Shown: in pieces, positions 13,902 through 20,722 of the stretch
Layout of the letters: every line of letters starts with the position of its first letter
Numbering within the stretch: the stretch's first letter is position 1
DNA from: Candidatus Pacearchaeota archaeon
GTDB lineage: Archaea; Nanoarchaeota; Nanoarchaeia; Pacearchaeales; GW2011-AR1
NCBI GenBank assembly: GCA_002690445.1
Contig: NZER01000108.1
Location: forward strand, 1 to 33,287
Reading direction: 5' to 3'
DNA length: 33,287 bases
Translations under genes and position numbers: made by a program
Notes under the pieces: model-generated
Told to the model about the DNA's origin: nothing
The model's database searches: none
The model's input: only the letters and a program-made list of their open reading frames with translations

Positions 13902-13964
13902 GTTAAGGGGGTGTTGCGTAGTCTGTTGGTATTGCCTGTCAGCAGCTGCGGGCATCCCCTTAAC
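13902..13964 (+). terminator. Inverted repeat, probable terminator
   Basis: GTTAAGGGG (13902-13910) is the exact reverse complement of CCCCTTAAC (13956-13964), enclosing a 45-base loop with its own small stem (TGCC/GGCA). T-rich sequence with an eight-T run follows at about 13970-13993. It lies after the 130-aa gene and before the gene at 14038. A large loop makes this weaker evidence than the 8431 terminator. Confidence 0.4.
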
Positions 13965-14037
13965 TACCTTTCCCCTTCCTTTATTTTTTTTCTCCCTTTA
14001 TACTTCATCCCAGATTGTATCATAGAAAGGAGAGAAT

Positions 14038-14250
14038 ATGTCAAAAGATCAATACATCGTAATCAGATGCGGCTTCAATTCCCCGCATAACTTTCATACA
14101 CACGATACGCTAGAGGATGCCTCTGTGGAAGCTCGTCGGCGTAGTGCTGAGAGCCAAGAGCCAGTTAAATATATCGTAGCACGGCTAGAAAGAGTTTTTA
14201 TAACAGATGTCGTGCTGACAACAAACACTAAAGAGGCCGAAGAGCAATGA
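14038..14250 (+). CDS. Hypothetical protein (70 aa), head of replication block
   Basis: Seventy residues with a beta-alpha-beta pattern (MSKDQYIVIRCGFNSPHNFH, then a DTLEDASVEARRRSAESQEP helix and KYIVARLERVF strand). Small phage proteins with this 'fdtleeA...A' layout are common and of unknown function. AAAGGAGAG precedes the ATG. It is linked by a four-base overlap to a similar-sized neighbour. Confidence 0.65.
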   Translation: MSKDQYIVIRCGFNSPHNFHTHDTLEDASVEARRRSAESQEPVKYIVARLERVFITDVVLTTNTKEAEEQ

Positions 14251-14459
14251 TTAAGGAAAACGTCTATTGGGTAATAAGAGAAGACGATGAAGACGGCAGT
14301 ATGCCATTACTGGATTTCGCTGATAAAGATGCAGCAGAAGAATACGCTAATAAGTTAGCGCTAGAAGCTGGTCTCAACGACACTTTTATTGTCCTAAAGA
14401 TTATGTCTATGCACAACATCACAGTTAACACATCCGTAGATGTGGAGTATCCAGGATGA
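14247..14459 (+). CDS. Hypothetical protein (70 aa)
   Basis: Seventy residues, MIKENVYWVIREDDEDGSMP, with FADKDAAEEYANKLALEAGL, the same beta strand - 'd.deA..yA..la' helix - strand plan as the gene before it; the two may be paralogues. Overlaps both neighbours by four bases (ATGA), so it is coupled to the nuclease gene that follows. Confidence 0.65.
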   Translation: MIKENVYWVIREDDEDGSMPLLDFADKDAAEEYANKLALEAGLNDTFIVLKIMSMHNITVNTSVDVEYPG

Positions 14460-15460
14460 CCCTAGAACTCTACGACAACACTCGCATACAGGACAGTCGC
14501 AAATGTCTTCGATACTATTACTTCAGACACATTCGTGATTGGCTGACTATTCACCCCCGCGTCCCTTTGATATACGGCCTAAGTTGGCATGATGCAATGG
14601 ACGTGGTTTGGTTAACCCTTAACAACGATCCCAAAGTTGATACAAAATCCCTAGCGCAAGCTGCAATGAAAGCCTTCCACAACACATGGATAGAGAATGG
14701 CATGACATCTGCGGAGGATATGATCGGGTGGGATAAAGAAGAGGTTAAACTTAAATATAAGTTCCGCACTCCGATGAATGCTATGGAAATGCTCTGGGCT
14801 TATATTGATCAGCGTCGAGATTTTATAATCCAGTGTGAGTTAATGGAAGTGGAAAAGCCCTTCGCAGTTCCTCTACATCCAACAAACGCTGATCTTCTAT
14901 ACGTTGGACGACTTGACAAGGTTGTTCTCACTCCCAGGAAGAAGATCGCAGCCGTCGAGCATAAAACAACAAGTCTCGGCAGCAAAAACGGTATTCAATC
15001 GAACCATCTTGAGTCGTACAATCCCAACTCACAGGTTGATGGCTATCTTCACGCTCTACGAATGGACTATGGAGAGAAAGCAACAAGTGCGTTTATTGAC
15101 ATAGCTCTTGTCAACGCATACACGCAGGAAGTATTCCAGCTCTGGCCTGTTTCTCGCGCTCCTAATCTCCTCAACGGTTGGCTCTATGAAGTCTTTTACT
15201 ACATCGAGAGGATACGAGACAATAAACTGATGTTGCTGGAATACAGAAGTGATGGTAGTCCAGGTGATGTCATGCCCTGCTATCCAAAAGACACAAGTAG
15301 GTGCTTCGACTTCTTTAGTAAGTGCGAGTACCACGATCTTTGCGTGAGTTGGGCTAACCCTGACGAGCACGATATACCGGAAGGCTTTAAGGAGGAGCAT
15401 TGGTCTCCCTTCGATGTGCTCGGTCTTGATAAACTCGGAATGGAGGATGAGGATGGCTAA
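14456..15460 (+). CDS. PD-(D/E)XK nuclease, Cas4/RecB-like, probable Fe-S
   Basis: A 334-residue protein. GRLDKVV contains Asp154, and AAVEHKTTS contains Glu168 and Lys170: the D...ExK active site of PD-(D/E)XK nucleases, followed by SYNPNSQVDGYLHAL (the usual QxxxY region). Cys17, Cys283, Cys290 and Cys296 have the one-N-terminal plus three-C-terminal arrangement that holds a 4Fe-4S cluster in AddB, Dna2 and Cas4. Phage members act in DNA end processing and recombination. It lies directly before a recombination-type ATPase and an SSB-like gene, the normal partners. The start overlaps the preceding stop (ATGA). Confidence 0.8.
   Translation: MTLELYDNTRIQDSRKCLRYYYFRHIRDWLTIHPRVPLIYGLSWHDAMDVVWLTLNNDPKVDTKSLAQAAMKAFHNTWIENGMTSAEDMIGWDKEEVKLKYKFRTPMNAMEMLWAYIDQRRDFIIQCELMEVEKPFAVPLHPTNADLLYVGRLDKVVLTPRKKIAAVEHKTTSLGSKNGIQSNHLESYNPNSQVDGYLHALRMDYGEKATSAFIDIALVNAYTQEVFQLWPVSRAPNLLNGWLYEVFYYIERIRDNKLMLLEYRSDGSPGDVMPCYPKDTSRCFDFFSKCEYHDLCVSWANPDEHDIPEGFKEEHWSPFDVLGLDKLGMEDEDG
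14483..14505 (+). repeat. 23-base exact repeat, copy 1
   Basis: Begins CGCATACAGGACAGTCGCAA and continues ATG; identical to 15586-15608. It is inside the nuclease gene near codon 10 (TRIQDSRKC). Because copy 2 is read in another frame, the identity cannot come from protein similarity. Confidence 0.7.
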
Positions 15461-15644
15461 ACTTTTCAACACAAACGAGGAATGGATAGCAGACCTTGAA
15501 CAACGCATGCAGACTCTGGAGAAAGCAGTCTCATGTGTGCGTGAAACTCTCAGCAACTTTCCAGAAGTATTCAATCCTGAACACCCGCATACAGGACAGT
15601 CGCAAATGAACTATGATTCGGAGAAACAGGATGCCCAACGCTAA
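15453..15644 (+). CDS. Small coiled-coil protein (63 aa)
   Basis: Sixty-three residues, MAKLFNTNEEWIADLEQRMQ, then a TLEKAVSCVRETLSNF heptad-like helix; the last third is polar (NPEHPHTGQSQMNYDSEKQD). Its ATG overlaps the nuclease end by eight bases after GGAGGATGAGG. The polar tail is encoded by the second copy of the 23-base repeat, so that part may be a recent insertion. Function unknown. Confidence 0.6.
   Translation: MAKLFNTNEEWIADLEQRMQTLEKAVSCVRETLSNFPEVFNPEHPHTGQSQMNYDSEKQDAQR
15586..15608 (+). repeat. 23-base exact repeat, copy 2
   Basis: Second copy of the 14483-14505 element, here encoding part of PHTGQSQMN at the end of the 63-aa gene. The two copies are 1103 bases apart and bracket most of the nuclease gene, so recombination between them would delete it. 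Confidence 0.7.
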
Positions 15645-16470
15645 AGATCTCGCAGAAGCAGGTCCCTCATCGTTTATGCTCGTTGGTCCTGGCGGCAGTG
15701 GTAAAACATCCCAGCTCTGGACCCTCCCTCAACCTGGTTTTCTGTACATCTTCGATCCCAAAGCTCTAGATAGTCTCGGCGGTCTGAACGTGGACTATGA
15801 GACATTCTCGCCAGATATCATTAGTTTGGATGCCATCCCTCTCAAGAGTTCCAAAGCAGATAAGGCAATGGCATCGCGTGTGATGAAAGTACGAGAGCCG
15901 ACAGCCTGGATAGAGTGGGAGGAACATTTCGATGATGCCGTCAGCCAAGGCTTCTTCAATCAGTATAAGTGGATCGGCGTTGACAGCACTACCACTATGC
16001 TCGACGCTATTATGGAGTATGTGCAGTTTCTCAACGGACGACAGGGTAAGCATCCCGAACAAGCTGACTACACAGCTCAGATTAACACGTTTCGTAACGT
16101 CATGCGTGCCTTATCGGGTCTTGCAGAAACCCTAGTTGTACTCTGCCACGAGGAGATATATAAAGATGAGCACAGCGGACGAGTTACCTATCAACCTCTA
16201 CTTACAGGTCGCCTCCGTACACGTTTACCCCTCTTGTTCTCGAACATTTTCAGACTTGAGGTTGACCAAGAAAAGGACGGCACCGCTTTCTGGAACATTC
16301 ACACAACTGGGGATAGACAGCACCAGTATATACGCACATCCGTCAAGGGCTTGGCCCCTATCCTTGATGGAACCATAGACGATTGGGACCATCCAGAGAA
16401 GTTTGGACTGGGTAAGATTATTGCCAACGAAACTTCAAGAATTACATCAAAGAAAGGAAAGGAAAAGTGA
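15631..16470 (+). CDS. RecA-fold recombination/replication ATPase (AAA_24-like)
   Basis: A 279-residue ATPase. The Walker A loop is at residues 19-26 (VGPGGSGKTS), followed by TLPQPGFLYIFDPKALDSLG. Walker B is WIGVDS with Asp118. A helical segment (QADYTAQINTFRNVMRALSG) and LVVLCHEE come later, as in the phage nucleotide-binding family Pfam AAA_24 (e.g. Sak4-like single-strand annealing ATPases). Its place between a PD-(D/E)XK nuclease and an SSB-like protein supports a recombination role. The ATG at 15631 (GGAGA six bases upstream) is preferred to the one at 15613. Confidence 0.8.
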   Translation: MPNAKDLAEAGPSSFMLVGPGGSGKTSQLWTLPQPGFLYIFDPKALDSLGGLNVDYETFSPDIISLDAIPLKSSKADKAMASRVMKVREPTAWIEWEEHFDDAVSQGFFNQYKWIGVDSTTTMLDAIMEYVQFLNGRQGKHPEQADYTAQINTFRNVMRALSGLAETLVVLCHEEIYKDEHSGRVTYQPLLTGRLRTRLPLLFSNIFRLEVDQEKDGTAFWNIHTTGDRQHQYIRTSVKGLAPILDGTIDDWDHPEKFGLGKIIANETSRITSKKGKEK

Positions 16471-16664
16471 GCAGTCCGTATAAAGAAGTCTCTGTTAGTG
16501 TGGGGAAGACAGTGAACACTGGCGACTATAACAGCATCCGAGCTGATATTACCATCGTCGCTAATGTTGACCAAGACGACATTAAAACTGCCATAGATGA
16601 TGTACGAGAGATCGCTATGGCTGAACTCAAAGAAACTCTCGCAACACTGAAGATAAGGAGATAA
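16467..16664 (+). CDS. Small conserved-type phage protein (65 aa), GTG start
   Basis: Sixty-five residues, SSPYKEVSVSVGKTVNTGDY, then NSIRADITIVANVDQDD and a helix. The 'VSVSvG.T.ntG.Y.SiR.di' pattern occurs in short phage proteins next to SSB-like or recombination genes. GTG overlaps the ATPase stop (GTGA) after AAAGGAAAAG. It is probably an accessory in the same complex (inference). Confidence 0.7.
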   Translation: MSSPYKEVSVSVGKTVNTGDYNSIRADITIVANVDQDDIKTAIDDVREIAMAELKETLATLKIRR

Positions 16665-16667
16665 CCA

Positions 16668-17132
16668 GTGCCATTTGTCAAACAAGCTATCGCAGATGCC
16701 AAAGAGGGACACTTATGTCCAGAGGGTCGTCATGATCTCAGGTGCATCAAAGCCGAACTGACGACAAGCAAAAAGGACAGCGACAGGAACATCGTCAAGT
16801 GCACCATTCTGCCGGATGATGAAGATGAGAATTGCATCCCTATCACGCATGTTCTTGTGCTCACCAAAGAGAACGATGAATATGCCAACCTGCATCTGAC
16901 GGGACAAGCTCGCTTTTTTGCAGCCTTTGATGTGCCGTACGAAGATGACGGCTTTGATCCGGATGATATTCCTGGATGCACTGCCAGCGGCATCATGGTG
17001 AAGCACGACCCGAACGAAAACGATCCCGAGAGTCCGCATACAAGACTTGATCTACCTCGCCTACCCGAAGAGGATGCGGGGGAGGGCAGCAATGCGTCAA
17101 AGCCGACGCGTAAACGCCGCAGCGCGGCATAA
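16668..17132 (+). CDS. Probable ssDNA-binding protein
   Basis: A 154-residue protein with an OB-fold-like beta-rich core (HDLRCIKAELTTSKKDSDRN, IVKCTILPDDEDENCIPITH, VLVLTK) and an NLHLTGQARFFAAFDVP segment. An acidic linker (PNENDPESPHTRLDLPRLPE) and a basic tail (PTRKRRSAA) follow. Length and layout match phage SSB/DUF669-type proteins that follow AAA_24 ATPases. Unusually for SSBs, the last residues are basic rather than acidic. The start is GTG, with AAGGAGATAAC upstream. Confidence 0.6.
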   Translation: MPFVKQAIADAKEGHLCPEGRHDLRCIKAELTTSKKDSDRNIVKCTILPDDEDENCIPITHVLVLTKENDEYANLHLTGQARFFAAFDVPYEDDGFDPDDIPGCTASGIMVKHDPNENDPESPHTRLDLPRLPEEDAGEGSNASKPTRKRRSAA

Positions 17133-17146
17133 AAGGAGGTGATGCT

Positions 17147-17359
17147 TTGCCAAACAAACCGTGGTATCAGTCGAAAGGTAATTGGACAGGTCTACTGACC
17201 ATGCTTTTCGGCGCTTTGGTAGGCACAGGAGTTGTGTCACCAGAAATAGCTGAAGGAGCTGCAAGCTCTGGAAGCGACGCGATAGTTGGCGGTGTGATGG
17301 GTGTGCTTGGGCTTGGGTCTTGGATCTTCAGGCTTATAGCCAAGTCTTCACTTCGTTAG
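17147..17359 (+). CDS. Holin-like small membrane protein, TTG start
   Basis: Seventy residues, PNKPWYQSKGNWTGLLTMLF, with two hydrophobic segments (about 13-33 and 45-64) and a basic end (RLIAKSSLR). The 'KPWYQSK..W' opening is common in phage holin-like and superinfection-type membrane proteins. The TTG at 17147 is fixed by an AAAGGAGGTGA ribosome-binding site; the ATG at 17142 gives only a short out-of-frame peptide. Its position among early replication genes, far from the lysin, makes a lysis role uncertain. It could alternatively anchor replication or alter the host membrane. Confidence 0.65.
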   Translation: MPNKPWYQSKGNWTGLLTMLFGALVGTGVVSPEIAEGAASSGSDAIVGGVMGVLGLGSWIFRLIAKSSLR

Positions 17360-17370
17360 CTAGGTGATGT

Positions 17371-17420
17371 GCAGGGATCTTTTCAGGGCTTTCATCGAGC
17401 CCGCTCCCGGAGATCCCTGC
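17371..17420 (+). terminator. Nested hairpin with T-rich tail, probable terminator
   Basis: GCAGGGATCT (17371-17380) pairs exactly with AGATCCCTGC (17411-17420), and flanking GATG/CATC can extend the stem. The loop contains a second stem GGGCT/AGCCC (17386-17402). ATTTTCTCTTTCTT follows. It stands right after the holin-like gene and would end or attenuate transcription before the zinc-finger gene at 17451. Confidence 0.6.
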
Positions 17421-17450
17421 CATCATTTTCTCTTTCTTGAGGAATTAAGT

Positions 17451-17642
17451 ATGAGATGTGAACATTGTCAAGGCGTTGGCTTGGTCGCAGGCCTTGAGTG
17501 GGCGCATGTAATCGACTCCTTATTTAGGGAACAAGTTTGGTGGCCTTGTCATGAATGTAAAGGATCAGGCATAGTAAGCTGCTGTGAAGGCAGCGAACAA
17601 GGCGGACAGCTTCCTGAGGTGGAGAAGAAAGAAGATGAGTGA
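17451..17642 (+). CDS. DnaJ-type zinc-finger small protein (63 aa)
   Basis: Sixty-three residues with CEHCQGVG near the start and CHECKGSGIVSCC in the middle, two CxxCxGxG motifs as in the DnaJ cysteine-rich domain. It probably binds one zinc ion. Small proteins of this kind are frequent in phages and may act as zinc-dependent adaptors. I use the ATG at 17451 (GAGGA nine bases upstream) because the longer frame from 17364 would run through the hairpin. Confidence 0.7.
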   Translation: MRCEHCQGVGLVAGLEWAHVIDSLFREQVWWPCHECKGSGIVSCCEGSEQGGQLPEVEKKEDE

Positions 17643-17883
17643 TAAAATCCATCCTCTGCACTGGTCATATAAAAAACTATTAAGAAAAGGCATTAGGATT
17701 AAACCTAAAAATATGTCTTATTTAAACATATCAGATCAAGATGCGCAAGATACATTAACAAATATAGCATTAGATATTTTTGTAGATTGTACAAATGCTG
17801 GTATACCTTTTCAAGACGCGTTAACTGCTATATATCTCAGCGGCCTTGACCATGGAGTAAACGGAAGAAAGAAGCATGTGTAA
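17635..17883 (+). CDS. Hypothetical AT-rich small gene (82 aa)
   Basis: Eighty-two residues, MSDKIHPLHWSYKKLLRKGI, then DAQDTLTNIALDIFVDCTNA, helical and Ile/Lys-rich. Its start overlaps the zinc-finger gene by eight bases. The DNA is unusually AT-rich (16 G+C of 60 at 17701-17760), unlike neighbours near 47%, which marks a likely recent acquisition. The ATGAGTGATAAAATC start region recurs almost unchanged at the gene at 18063. Confidence 0.65.
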   Translation: MSDKIHPLHWSYKKLLRKGIRIKPKNMSYLNISDQDAQDTLTNIALDIFVDCTNAGIPFQDALTAIYLSGLDHGVNGRKKHV

Positions 17884-18070
17884 TCATTTAACAGCTTATT
17901 TTCGCGGCCAGGATCGTTTTGGTTTTGCGTACTGTCCAGCATGTAGTAAATGCGTACACGCATCAGACATATTCAACGCATGGATACAGAAATTCAAAGA
18001 AGGTCATTCAGATTTAATAGCTATACAACAATATTATAAAGAACTAAAGGAAGCAAAAGAGCGTGAGTGA
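17876..18070 (+). CDS. Small Cys/His protein (64 aa)
   Basis: Sixty-four residues, MCNHLTAYFRGQDRFGFAYC, then CPACSKCVHASDIFNAW and a charged C-terminal helix. C-x-H near the start with the CPAC/KC cluster could make one zinc site. It overlaps both neighbours by eight bases and belongs to the AT-rich cluster (15 G+C of 60 at 18001-18060). Function unknown. Confidence 0.65.
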   Translation: MCNHLTAYFRGQDRFGFAYCPACSKCVHASDIFNAWIQKFKEGHSDLIAIQQYYKELKEAKERE

Positions 18071-18305
18071 TAAAATCAGAATTCATCTCGATATAGATCG
18101 TGATCTCCATACCAGGGCGCAGAAAGTAATCCCTTGGGGATCTCGTCGTATTCTTTTAGAGACAATTCTAGAGCGATTGGTCGCAGGTCTAGAGAAGGAA
18201 GGTCCAATTCTCATAGGTGCCGTCATAGGCGGAGAGTATGAAATGGTCTATAAACCCAAAACACCCGATAATGAAGAAATTCTTCAATCACGAGAAGGAG
18301 AGTGA
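18063..18305 (+). CDS. Small RHH-like protein (80 aa), GTG start
   Basis: Eighty residues, SDKIRIHLDIDRDLHTRAQK, then VIPWGSRRILLETILERLVA, which fits a ribbon-helix-helix pattern (strand, helix, helix) and therefore a possible small DNA-binding regulator. The C-terminal part contains the second copy of the 22-base palindrome, encoding NEEILQS. The start is GTG at 18063 and overlaps the preceding gene. Confidence 0.6.
   Translation: MSDKIRIHLDIDRDLHTRAQKVIPWGSRRILLETILERLVAGLEKEGPILIGAVIGGEYEMVYKPKTPDNEEILQSREGE
18271..18292. repeat. Near-palindromic repeat, copy 2 of 3
   Basis: The 22 bases are identical to 11252-11273 (core TGAAGAAATTCTTCAAT). Here it lies within the 3' end of the 18063 gene and just before the AAGGAGAG ribosome-binding site of the tiny gene at 18309. 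Confidence 0.6.
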
Positions 18306-18308
18306 AAG

Positions 18309-18389
18309 ATGCTTACAACAAAAGAGCTGTCAGATATACCAGCCGTAAGGGAATGCCAGAAGATGTTAAAGGAAAAGTCTGATGGTTGA
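18309..18389 (+). CDS. Possible 26-aa protein
   Basis: MLTTKELSDIPAVRECQKML, then KEKSDG. AAGGAGAG lies seven to eight bases upstream of the ATG, and the end overlaps the next gene's start by eight bases, the same junction style as its neighbours. The peptide is helical and charged. Function unknown. Confidence 0.5.
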   Translation: MLTTKELSDIPAVRECQKMLKEKSDG

Positions 18390-18591
18390 TCGCCTCGAGA
18401 AGCTCCGCAAGAGTTTCACCAAAATGTCTGATGACTCTCTGATAGCCTACGTCACCGATCTCAGGAAAGATCGTATGACATCTAAGCACCAAGATAAACA
18501 GAAGAAGAAAACCCAGAAGAATATCATGGACAAGCTGGAGGACAAACTCGCAGGGATGGACCCAGAGGCTCTTAGAAAGCTGCTGTCGTGA
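18382..18591 (+). CDS. Small charged helical protein (69 aa)
   Basis: Sixty-nine residues, MVDRLEKLRKSFTKMSDDSL, then a very basic Lys-rich stretch (SKHQDKQKKKTQKNIMDKLE) and EALRKLLS. Probably a nucleic-acid- or protein-binding helix. It overlaps neighbours on both sides by four to eight bases. No family recognised. Confidence 0.65.
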   Translation: MVDRLEKLRKSFTKMSDDSLIAYVTDLRKDRMTSKHQDKQKKKTQKNIMDKLEDKLAGMDPEALRKLLS

Positions 18592-19007
18592 CCAGAGGCA
18601 CAACCTTCTTTGGCGACAAAAAATTTCCTGAGTTTTGGCCTGCTTCTATTGAGCATGATCTACACTACGAAGCAGAGGTGTATGGGGCAGCCTTAGATCA
18701 TGTATTCGTACAGGACTGTGACAAGATATATAACAATCTGACAGGTTTAACAGGCTTAGCCGCCAGTAGATTTCATACGGGATACAGATTGTATGAATGG
18801 AATTCTGAAAAAGATCAACAACTATCTCGCAGAGAAGCAGACTTAAAGTATAGTCGCTACTTACAGCGTGTGATAGGAGCAGAAACAAACTACAAGCGTG
18901 CGCGGCAACTAAGAATGTCTCGACGACAAAGGATGTTCTTCCTCCGTATGCCTGAACCTGTCAAAAAGATAGCATTATTTTTTAATCGTATATTTGGAGG
19001 CGCTTGA
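18588..19007 (+). CDS. Hypothetical protein with EHD motif (139 aa)
   Basis: A 139-residue protein, GTG start overlapping the preceding stop (GTGA). The segment FPEFWPASIEHDLHYEAEVY, then DHVFVQDCDKIY and SRFHTGYRLYEW, recalls the 'P.f....A.iHDylY......aD.iF...m......r...y..vrlf' layout of the small DUF1353-type phage proteins, of unknown function. The resemblance is weak. The last 50 residues are strongly basic (RRQRMFFLRMPEPVKKIALF). An enzyme using the His-Asp pair cannot be excluded. Confidence 0.55.
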   Translation: MTRGTTFFGDKKFPEFWPASIEHDLHYEAEVYGAALDHVFVQDCDKIYNNLTGLTGLAASRFHTGYRLYEWNSEKDQQLSRREADLKYSRYLQRVIGAETNYKRARQLRMSRRQRMFFLRMPEPVKKIALFFNRIFGGA

Positions 19008-19009
19008 TT

Positions 19010-20440
19010 ATGCCGTTTAAACTTAAGCAGATAAAACTAAATGAAATAAAAAGTGAAGATCGTTTCCGCGAGGATCTGGGCGATATCCACGAACTCGCAG
19101 AGAACATCAGAGAGAAGGGGGTAATAACACCTATCACTGTCGACGAAGACATGAACCTTGTAGCAGGCGGAAGGCGCGTTACCGCAGCTAGACTTGCAGA
19201 CCTCAAGACAATACCAGCGGTCATAAGAAAAATAGAAGGCCCGCAGGATGCTAGGGAAATCGAGCTCTTTGAGAATATCCACAGGAAGGATATGAATTGG
19301 AGCGAGAGGTCTCTCCTTGAGTATGAGATATATTGTCTAGAGTCTTCCAAGAACCCCAAGTGGAATAAATCCAAACAGGCTGAGATGTTATCCGTCTCAC
19401 ACACATCAGTAGGACGGCACATTACCCTAGCCGTGGCTTTACAAATAGTTCCCGAGCTAGTAAACTGTAAGACGGAGGAAGAAGCTTGGAAAAAGTGGCA
19501 CGGTGTGAAGGAACAGCTTGCAATCGCAGAGCTGTCTCGTCGCATAACATATAATATGGAGGGCGGAGCTTCCGCAGAAGAAGCAGCTGATAAGGCAGCA
19601 GAAGGAGCAAAGCCCAAAGAGTATACAAAAAAAGAAAGGCTGGATCAACAATCCCAGGCTGCTGTACGTTTCGCGGATGGTGCCTATATAGTAGGCGATA
19701 CACTTGAACTGATCAAAAAGGTAAAATCTAAATGTTGTCACTTCGCTGAGGTTGACCCCCCTTATGGCATCAAACTCCAGAAACAACGTGGTCGAGTAGC
19801 TGACCAGCATACTCTAGACGCGTACAATGAAATATCTGCAGTCGATTATCCTGCCTTCTTACAGCAAACAGCAGTTGGTGTCTATGAAGCTCTTGTGGAT
19901 AAAGCCTTCTGCGTTTGGTGGTTTGGTCCTACCTGGTACGATCAAGTTCGTAAAGCTCTAGGTATGGCTGGCTTCAAGATTGCCGATATACCAGCTATCT
20001 GGTACAAAGGGCAGATAGGGCAGACAAACAGTCCTGAGACACACCTTGCTAATTCATACGAAATGTTCTTTGTGTGTCGTAAAGGTGCGCCGGCTCTAAA
20101 CAAGCGTGGCCGTTCAAACGTATTTCACTTCGACCCTGTACCCCCGCGGCAGAAAGTACATCCTACAGAGAGACCAATCGAACTGATGGAGGAAATCCTT
20201 GCCACTTTCACATATCCTAATTCCCGTATTCTTGTTCCTTTTCTTGGTTCTGGTGTCACGCTGAGAGCTATATACAAGAACCAACTCAAAGGTTTCGGCT
20301 GGGATTTATCAGAGCATTCTCGCAATTTATACCTGGAAAAGGTATTGGAGGACGTAGAAACAGAAAAGCGTGCAGCTGAGGCGGTTGAAGCAAGAGAAAA
20401 GAGCGGACGCACTCGTGGGCAACCCGATCAGGAGGATTAA
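19010..20440 (+). CDS. ParB-like domain fused to DNA methyltransferase
   Basis: A 476-residue fusion. Residues about 8-115 are a ParB/Srx-type domain (LNEIKSEDRFREDLGDIHEL, then VAGGRRVTAARLADL and FENIHRKDMNWSER). A helix-turn-helix follows (KSKQAEMLSVSHTSVGRHIT). From about residue 235 comes a methyltransferase: DPPY at 249-252 (catalytic motif IV), HPTERPIELMEEIL, then FLGSG at 411-415 (SAM-binding motif I). Motif IV before motif I indicates a group-beta N6-adenine or N4-cytosine enzyme. Such fusions are known in phages and prophages and modify phage DNA, probably against host restriction. The ATG at 19010 has GGAGG nine bases upstream. No cognate restriction enzyme is seen. Confidence 0.85.
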   Translation: MPFKLKQIKLNEIKSEDRFREDLGDIHELAENIREKGVITPITVDEDMNLVAGGRRVTAARLADLKTIPAVIRKIEGPQDAREIELFENIHRKDMNWSERSLLEYEIYCLESSKNPKWNKSKQAEMLSVSHTSVGRHITLAVALQIVPELVNCKTEEEAWKKWHGVKEQLAIAELSRRITYNMEGGASAEEAADKAAEGAKPKEYTKKERLDQQSQAAVRFADGAYIVGDTLELIKKVKSKCCHFAEVDPPYGIKLQKQRGRVADQHTLDAYNEISAVDYPAFLQQTAVGVYEALVDKAFCVWWFGPTWYDQVRKALGMAGFKIADIPAIWYKGQIGQTNSPETHLANSYEMFFVCRKGAPALNKRGRSNVFHFDPVPPRQKVHPTERPIELMEEILATFTYPNSRILVPFLGSGVTLRAIYKNQLKGFGWDLSEHSRNLYLEKVLEDVETEKRAAEAVEAREKSGRTRGQPDQED

Positions 20441-20443
20441 ACA

Positions 20444-20722
20444 ATGAGCGAAACAGTTGACTTCACCTACGAACTGCCCCAAGGTACTGATGTTGAAGTA
20501 AGTGCAGAAGTAACCCCAGGCAGACCTGCCATCATGCCATCTATGAACCAACCCGGAGAGCCGGCAGAGGACGACGAAGCTGAGATAATTTCAACCTATA
20601 TTGCAGGCGAGGAAGTATATCTCGATGATCTCTGGTTGAAGCAGGTAAACCCTAATGGTTGGATAACAGTCATTGAGGATATAACAGATAAAGCCATCGA
20701 CGCATTCTACGAGAACAGATAA
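20444..20722 (+). CDS. Hypothetical acidic protein (92 aa)
   Basis: Ninety-two residues, acidic: SETVDFTYELPQGTDVEVSA, then PGEPAEDDEAEIISTYIAGE and a C-terminal helix. GGAGGATTAAACA precedes the ATG, three bases after the methyltransferase stop. High acidity raises the possibility of a DNA mimic, but there is no specific support. Unknown. Confidence 0.65.
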   Translation: MSETVDFTYELPQGTDVEVSAEVTPGRPAIMPSMNQPGEPAEDDEAEIISTYIAGEEVYLDDLWLKQVNPNGWITVIEDITDKAIDAFYENR

